Assembly: GCA_003520455.1 (NCBI GenBank)
Contig: DOUV01000665.1
Coordinates: 1 to 9,784 of the forward strand
DNA: 9,784 bases
Reading direction: 5' to 3'
Source of the DNA: Chloroflexota bacterium
GTDB taxonomy: Bacteria > Chloroflexota > Anaerolineae > Ardenticatenales > Ardenticatenaceae
Shown: in pieces, positions 6,052-9,784 of the stretch
How positions within the stretch are numbered: position 1 is the stretch's first letter
Layout: every line of letters begins with the position of its first letter
Position numbers and translations under genes: made by a program
Notes under the pieces: generated by a model
The model's database searches: none
What the model saw: the letters and a program-made list of their open reading frames with translations, nothing else
Told to the model about the DNA's origin: nothing

Positions 6052-6642
6052 ATGATCGCCTGCCTGGCCGACGCCCGCTACCTGGTCTCCAGTGGTCGCC
6101 CCGTCGCCGCGACCGCCCGACTGCGTCTGATCCTCGCAACCCACCCTGACAACGAAGAGGCCTGGCTCTGGTTCGCGGCGCTCCAATCTGACCCCGCCAA
6201 CCGCCGGAACGCGTTGATCCAGGTGTTGGCACTCAACCCCCGTAACCCCAAGGCCCTCCGAGGCCTGGCAGGGCTAACGCCGCGCCAGCCGCACCCATAC
6301 TCGCTCTGGCACCGCCAGGTGAGCCGCGGGCCGACGACAGCCCTTGCTCTGGCTCCCAGGCCTCGCTACGCGCTTTGGGACCGCTATCAATCGCGCCCAA
6401 GCACCGGGACAGCACTCGCGGTTGCATGCGAGCGACCCCTCGCGTGGCCCGCCACGACTCACACGAGAAGAAGCCGCTCACGTATCGCGCCGCGCACGCC
6501 ATTCTTTAGCACGCTCCTGGCGACAGCTTGCTTCGTTGGCGCGCTCGCGCTGGGGCTTGAGGTTGGTCACCGGCTTCTCGATCCGGCCACGGCCATCCTC
6601 CAAACCGCTCTGCCACGCGCGGTGGCGCTCTTGCTCCCGTGA
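6052..6642 (+). CDS. TPR-like repeat protein with one C-terminal membrane helix
   Basis: A 196-residue protein. Residues 5-75 form helical-repeat segments in the style of TPR proteins: an A-x-x-L-x-x-G-R pattern (SSGRPVAATARLRLILATHPDNEEAWLWFAALQSDP) followed by RRNALIQVLALNPRNPKALRGLAGL. The middle (about 77-150) is Arg-, Pro- and Thr-rich and probably disordered. A hydrophobic segment at 151-170 (FFSTLLATACFVGALALGLE) should anchor it in the membrane, with a short hydrophobic tail after it. There is no N-terminal signal peptide, so the repeats are most likely cytoplasmic. ATG 6052 is preferred over GTG 6037 because GAAGGA (6039-6044) lies 7 bases upstream. TPR domains mediate protein binding; the partner is unknown. 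It has its own promoter and is separated by 161 bases from the MoxR gene, which also has one. Confidence 0.7.
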   Translation: MIACLADARYLVSSGRPVAATARLRLILATHPDNEEAWLWFAALQSDPANRRNALIQVLALNPRNPKALRGLAGLTPRQPHPYSLWHRQVSRGPTTALALAPRPRYALWDRYQSRPSTGTALAVACERPLAWPATTHTRRSRSRIAPRTPFFSTLLATACFVGALALGLEVGHRLLDPATAILQTALPRAVALLLP

Positions 6643-6652
6643 GGCGCCGCCA

Positions 6653-6667
6653 GCCGGCAATTCCGGC
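6653..6667 (+). other. Small GC hairpin after the TPR-like gene
   Basis: GCCGG (6653-6657) and CCGGC (6663-6667) pair across the loop CAATT, 10 bases after the stop codon. The stem is short and no T-run follows, so it is at best a weak terminator. The rest of 6643-6750 is GC-rich with nothing recognisable. Confidence 0.25.
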
Positions 6668-6750
6668 CCGGTCCGCCGCTGTCTACCGTCCGGTCGCCTG
6701 CTCCCCGCGGCCGCCATTCTGACTCCGCCGTGATCGCTTCTGCACGTCCC

Positions 6751-6779
6751 TTGCGGACCGCCCTGCTCTGCCCTACAAT
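6751..6779 (+). promoter_or_regulatory. Sigma-70-type promoter for the MoxR operon
   Basis: TTGCGG (6751-6756) and TACAAT (6774-6779) are exactly 17 bases apart; this is the best -10 match in the window. Transcription would start near 6786, only about 5 bases before GGAGGAGG (6791-6798), giving a very short leader of about 18 bases. Confidence 0.7.
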
Positions 6780-6803
6780 GCCTCGGACACGGAGGAGGCT
6801 GCT

Positions 6804-7769
6804 GTGGCCGAGCAGATCGCACAATTCGCCGCGGCAATCGTCGAGAACGTCGAGAGGGTCATCATCGGCAAGCGCGCGGCCATCGAGTTGTTGCTGGTGG
6901 CGCTGCTCACTGAGGGGCATGTGCTCCTTGAAGATGTGCCCGGGGTCGGGAAAACGATGCTGGCCCGCGCCGTTGCGATCTCGTTAGGGGCCAGCTTCAA
7001 GCGTCTTCAGGCCACCCCGGACCTGCTCCCCAACGATGTGACCGGCGTCTCGGTCTTCAACCAGCGCACGGGCGATTTTGAGTTTCGCCCCGGCCCGATC
7101 TTCGTCAACATCCTGCTGGTCGACGAGATCAATCGGGCTACACCCCGTACCCAGTCGGCCCTCCTGGAGGCCATGGCGGAACGCCAGGTGACCGCCGACG
7201 GCGTGACCTACCCGCTTCCCCGGCCGTTTCTGGTGATGGCTACCCAAAACCCAATCGAGTACGAGGGGACGTTTCCGCTCCCCGAGGCGCAACTGGACCG
7301 CTTCTTGCTTAAGCTTGATCTGGGCTATCCCAGTTTCGAGGATGAGCGTCTTCTGACCCGGCGCTTGCAGGGCCGCCACCCCATCGAGACCCTCACGCCG
7401 GTGACCGGGGAAGAGCCGACGATGCTTGTCCCGGCGCTGATCGCACGGGTCTGGGAGGTCCACATCGATGAGACGTTGCGCGACTACGCGGTGAGCCTGG
7501 TTCAGGCCACGCGCCGCCACCCCGATCTTGCCCTGGGTGCCAGCCCACGCGGTACCCTGGCCTTGCTGCGCGGCGGCCAGGCGCTGGCCGCGGTTCGTGG
7601 CCGCGACTTCGTGTTGCCCGACGATCTCAAGGTGCTGGTTCGTCCCACCCTGGCCCACCGCCTGATCGTCCGCCCTGAAGCGCAACTGCGCGGCCGCACC
7701 CCCGAAGCAATTCTCGCCGACCTCGTGCGAGAGACGCCACTGTCGCTCGGAGAGGTCCGTGCTGACTGA
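6804..7769 (+). CDS. MoxR-family AAA+ ATPase
   Basis: A 321-residue cytoplasmic AAA+ ATPase of the MoxR class, thought to act as a chaperone in assembly or cofactor insertion of specific complexes, usually with von Willebrand A or DUF58 partners. The motifs are complete: Walker A DVPGVGKT (44-51, K50), Walker B ILLVDEIN (103-110, D107 and E108), sensor 1 ATQNP (146-150), a likely arginine finger in LDRF (R166) and sensor 2 GASPRG (R249). The stretch EYEGTFPLPEAQLDRFLLK is diagnostic of the class. Length matches the family norm. The GTG start at 6804 is firm: AGGAGG (6793-6798) lies 5 bases upstream and a promoter ends just before that. The DUF697 gene follows after 114 bases and a DUF58 gene after that, the latter the standard MoxR companion. 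Confidence 0.96.
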   Translation: MAEQIAQFAAAIVENVERVIIGKRAAIELLLVALLTEGHVLLEDVPGVGKTMLARAVAISLGASFKRLQATPDLLPNDVTGVSVFNQRTGDFEFRPGPIFVNILLVDEINRATPRTQSALLEAMAERQVTADGVTYPLPRPFLVMATQNPIEYEGTFPLPEAQLDRFLLKLDLGYPSFEDERLLTRRLQGRHPIETLTPVTGEEPTMLVPALIARVWEVHIDETLRDYAVSLVQATRRHPDLALGASPRGTLALLRGGQALAAVRGRDFVLPDDLKVLVRPTLAHRLIVRPEAQLRGRTPEAILADLVRETPLSLGEVRAD

Positions 7770-7776
7770 GACCGCT

Positions 7777-7805
7777 TCCTCCGGAGGAGACGTCTGGCCT
7801 ACAAT
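7777..7805 (+). promoter_or_regulatory. Palindrome overlapping a -10-like box upstream of the DUF697 gene
   Basis: TACAAT (7800-7805, context CTACAATG) matches the -10 boxes seen elsewhere in the window, but no proper -35 box stands 16-18 bases upstream. The -35 position is instead occupied by a perfect 12-base palindrome, TCCTCCGGAGGA (7777-7788). This could be a regulated internal promoter with an operator in the -35 region, or an accidental match inside an operon. Confidence 0.4.
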
Positions 7806-7883
7806 GACTTCGAACCGCTCAACCCGGTGCAGCGATCGCCCTGCTCTAGAAAAAGATATCATATTTATCACAAGGACCGGATT

Positions 7884-8960
7884 ATGACCCGGGCACTTCA
7901 ACTTGGTGCCGTCTGGCGCGTCCTGCGCCAAACCAACCTCGACGCCATCAAGCGCGAGGCCGAGCAAGCCTTTCGCCTGCTCATCGTCGGCACGGATGTT
8001 GCCGAGGCCGAGCGGGTGGCCCGGCTGCTGAGCGCGGCCGACGGTGGTGAAGTTCACGGCTGGCTGAGTGTGCGCCAACCGCCGCTGAATACCGCGCAAC
8101 TTCGGGATCTGGGTCAGGTGGATGCAGCGATCATCCTCGGGCCCTCAGCGAATCTGCCTGAGCCCCTCCATGCGAGTCGCAAGGTCCTGACCGCCGCACG
8201 CATCCCAGTCCTCACGATCATCACCGACCTGCCGGCCAACCAGCAGACCGGGACGGTTGGGCAGCGGGGTGGGAGTGCCCGGGTGACGGTGGTCTCTCTG
8301 GACGCAGATGCGGTCGCGAAGCGGGTGGCGCCGGCGCTGCTGGGGATCGTGCCACCTGGTCTGCGCCTGGCGCTTGGCCGTCAATTGCCACCGCTCCGCC
8401 CTGCGCTCTTCGAGCAACTCATCGAAGAGACCGCCCGCGCCAATGCCAGTTACTCTTTCTCGACCGGGATTGCCGAGATCATTCCGGTGCTCGATATTCC
8501 TCTAAACGTCGGCGACCTGATCATCCTGACCAAGAACCAGCTCATCATGGGCTACAAGATCGCCCTCGCCGCCGGCAAAGAGGGCGAACCGCGCCAGCTG
8601 ATTGGCGAAATCGTGGGCGTGTTGGGCGGAGGCTTCCTGTTCCGGCAGGTGGCTCGCCAGCTCGTCGGGCTCATCCCCGTGGCGGGAATTGTGCCCAAGG
8701 TTGCGGTCGCCTATGCCGGTACCCTGGCCATCGGCCGGGCCGTCGTGCTCTGGGCCACAGAGGGCCAGAATGTCTCGCCGGAGACGCTTCGACAATTCTA
8801 CGGCGAGGCCCTGGAGCGGGGCCGGCGCGTGGCGGAGGCCCTGGTGACCAGTGCCAAACGCGTTCGCAGGCCCCGGCTTCCGACCTCGGGCGGCTCGCGC
8901 GAGGCGTCTGAAGAACGTCCCGGATTGTGGCAGCGCGTGTGGCGGCGGCTGCCGTTTTAG
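7884..8960 (+). CDS. DUF697 (YcjF-like) membrane protein with a GTPase-like domain lacking a P-loop
   Basis: A 358-residue protein. The N-terminal part (about 30-155) has an alternating strand/helix pattern like a small GTPase or response-regulator fold: RLLIVGTDVAEAERVARLL, DAAIILGPSA and IPVLTIITDLP. No GxxxxGKS/T P-loop follows the first strand, so nucleotide binding is doubtful. The C-terminal part (about 170-320) matches the DUF697 pattern: FSTGIAEIIPVLDIPLNVGDLIILTKNQLIMGYKIALAAG and then hydrophobic segments around 240-292, likely membrane-embedded. A basic tail ends the protein. ATG 7884 is preferred over GTG 7827 because AAGGA (7872-7876) lies 7 bases upstream and the extension (MQRSPCSRKRYHIYHKDRI) is not protein-like. 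It lies between MoxR and DUF58 genes, ending 6 bases before the latter, so it is probably co-translated with it. Its function is unknown. Confidence 0.82.
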   Translation: MTRALQLGAVWRVLRQTNLDAIKREAEQAFRLLIVGTDVAEAERVARLLSAADGGEVHGWLSVRQPPLNTAQLRDLGQVDAAIILGPSANLPEPLHASRKVLTAARIPVLTIITDLPANQQTGTVGQRGGSARVTVVSLDADAVAKRVAPALLGIVPPGLRLALGRQLPPLRPALFEQLIEETARANASYSFSTGIAEIIPVLDIPLNVGDLIILTKNQLIMGYKIALAAGKEGEPRQLIGEIVGVLGGGFLFRQVARQLVGLIPVAGIVPKVAVAYAGTLAIGRAVVLWATEGQNVSPETLRQFYGEALERGRRVAEALVTSAKRVRRPRLPTSGGSREASEERPGLWQRVWRRLPF

Positions 8961-8966
8961 AGGCCT

Positions 8967-9746
8967 ATGCCCGATCTTCCGCTGTTTCTGCTCCTGCTCC
9001 TGATACTGGCCGCGATCTTGCGCAACGATCTCATCTTCTACGTCTTCTACCTCTTCGCCGGCCTGTTCATTCTCGGTACATGGTGGGCGCGGCGCGGGTT
9101 GCCGGCGCTGCGCCTCGCCCGCCGCTACGACGATCGACTCTTTCTGGGCGAGCGGCGCGAGGTCGAGTTGGAGCTTACCAACACCAGCCGCTTGCCGCTG
9201 GTGTGGGTCCAACTCCTCGAGCGCTTGCCGCTTCAAGTCCACACGCCGCCAGACGTCCGAGCGGTTGTCAGCCTGCCGGGCCGCGGGCGCGCCCGGTTGC
9301 GCTACGAGCTCATCGCGACGCGCCGCGGCTACTACGAATTGGGCCCGCTGCGGCTCAGGACGGGCGACCTGCTGGGAATGAGCCGTCCGATGACTCTCGA
9401 GTTCGCCCCGGCGCCCGTGATCGTCTACCCCAAGATTGTGCCACTGCCGGCTCTCGGGCTTCCCAGCCGCACACCCTTCGGCCGGCTGCCGCACGCGCAA
9501 CGCTTGTTTGAAGATCCCACCCGCGTGATCGGCACGCGCGACTACCAGCCAGGCGACTCCTGGCGCCAGATCAACTGGAAGTCCAGCGCGGCGGTCGGAA
9601 CCTGGCAGACCAAGCAACTGGAGCCTGCCATCAGCCTGGAGACGATGATTGTGCTCAACCTCAACGAGCCTGAATACGACACTGCGAACTGGTGGGTCGC
9701 TTCGGAGCTCGTTGACGATGATTGTGCTCAACCTCAACGAGCCTGA
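8967..9746 (+). CDS. DUF58 protein, 3' end incomplete and frame-broken at the contig edge
   Basis: A membrane-anchored DUF58 protein, the usual partner of MoxR ATPases. Two N-terminal hydrophobic helices (about 4-18 and 22-40) are followed by a beta-rich region (about 60-160) and the DUF58 core at 182-220, DPTRVIGTRDYQPGDSWRQINWKSSAAVGTWQTKQLEP, which is highly characteristic. Family members usually have about 400 residues with a VWA-like C-terminal part; only about 248 are trustworthy here. From base 9714 the sequence repeats 9641-9711, and because the spacing is 73 bases the frame shifts, producing a spurious tail (VDDDCAQPQRA) and a stop at 9744-9746. The real gene should continue beyond the window. 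ATG 8967 follows the DUF697 stop by 6 bases with a weak AGAGG, suggesting coupled translation. Confidence 0.88.
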   Translation: MPDLPLFLLLLLILAAILRNDLIFYVFYLFAGLFILGTWWARRGLPALRLARRYDDRLFLGERREVELELTNTSRLPLVWVQLLERLPLQVHTPPDVRAVVSLPGRGRARLRYELIATRRGYYELGPLRLRTGDLLGMSRPMTLEFAPAPVIVYPKIVPLPALGLPSRTPFGRLPHAQRLFEDPTRVIGTRDYQPGDSWRQINWKSSAAVGTWQTKQLEPAISLETMIVLNLNEPEYDTANWWVASELVDDDCAQPQRA

Positions 9747-9784
9747 ATACGACACTGCGAACTGGTGGGTCGCTTCGGAGCTCG
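9641..9784. repeat. Exact 71-base direct repeat at the right end (9641-9711 and 9714-9784)
   Basis: Bases 9641-9711 recur without a single difference at 9714-9784, with TT between the copies (period 73). The second copy runs exactly to the last base of the window. The repeat lies inside the DUF58 coding region and, not being a multiple of three, breaks its frame. An assembly artefact at a contig end is the simplest explanation; a real tandem duplication is possible. Confidence 0.95.

Noticed and set aside
5760..6053. 97-codon minus-strand frame in the intergenic interval
   Set aside because: No family resemblance and biased composition; it covers a promoter and a terminator-like hairpin of the + strand.
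7827..7883. GTG start extending the DUF697 protein by 19 residues
   Set aside because: No ribosome-binding site, and the extension is not protein-like; AAGGA lies 7 bases before ATG 7884.
6984..8099. 371-codon antisense frame across MoxR and the start of DUF697
   Set aside because: It overlaps the well-defined MoxR gene and crosses an intergenic region; the sequence is low in motif content.
8502..9755. 417-codon antisense frame across the DUF697 and DUF58 genes
   Set aside because: It spans two genes on the other strand and the DUF58 core motif is unambiguous in the sense direction; the translation has no family features.

Overview
This is a GC-rich bacterial window in which every gene I can support lies on the + strand. 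The protein types point to the phylum Chloroflexota: a single-spanning protein with a TPR-like N-terminus, an MFS protein opening with an 'NFIVNVLDGSFFGF' type segment, and a MoxR / DUF697 / DUF58 cluster. That placement is an inference from family resemblance, because the window has no rRNA or other marker gene. The right edge looks like a contig end: the last 71 bases repeat a stretch ending three bases before them and break the reading frame of the final gene.

Left part (1-3952). The window opens inside the molybdopterin-binding large subunit of a xanthine dehydrogenase-family enzyme (3' end only). After a leader with a possible promoter and a strong GC hairpin comes a 12-helix MFS transporter. 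A well-formed promoter then precedes a small three-helix membrane protein and, 48 bases later, a metal-dependent amidohydrolase of the MTA/SAH deaminase type.

Middle (3953-6051). An AT-richer intergenic stretch carries a nested inverted-repeat element with a tandem 9-base unit and two more hairpins, and leads into an aldehyde dehydrogenase resembling alpha-ketoglutaric semialdehyde dehydrogenases. That gene is closed by a 40-base perfect palindrome that looks like a bidirectional terminator. A gene-free stretch of about 360 bases follows. It is highly foldable, ends in a second terminator-like hairpin and then has a promoter.

Right part (6052-9784). A TPR-like protein with one C-terminal membrane helix is followed by a MoxR AAA+ ATPase, a DUF697 membrane protein with a GTPase-like N-terminus lacking a P-loop, and a DUF58 protein. 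MoxR and DUF58 proteins are commonly paired and are thought to act together as chaperone/cofactor-insertion or envelope-stress modules. The DUF697 gene between them is the unusual part.

A recurring regulatory theme is a -10 box of the form CTAC(A/G)(A/C)TG upstream of five genes. Three of the five have a TTG-type -35 box at 16-17 bases, one has a weak -35 and one has no recognisable -35. No tRNA, rRNA, CRISPR array, transposase or phage gene was found.
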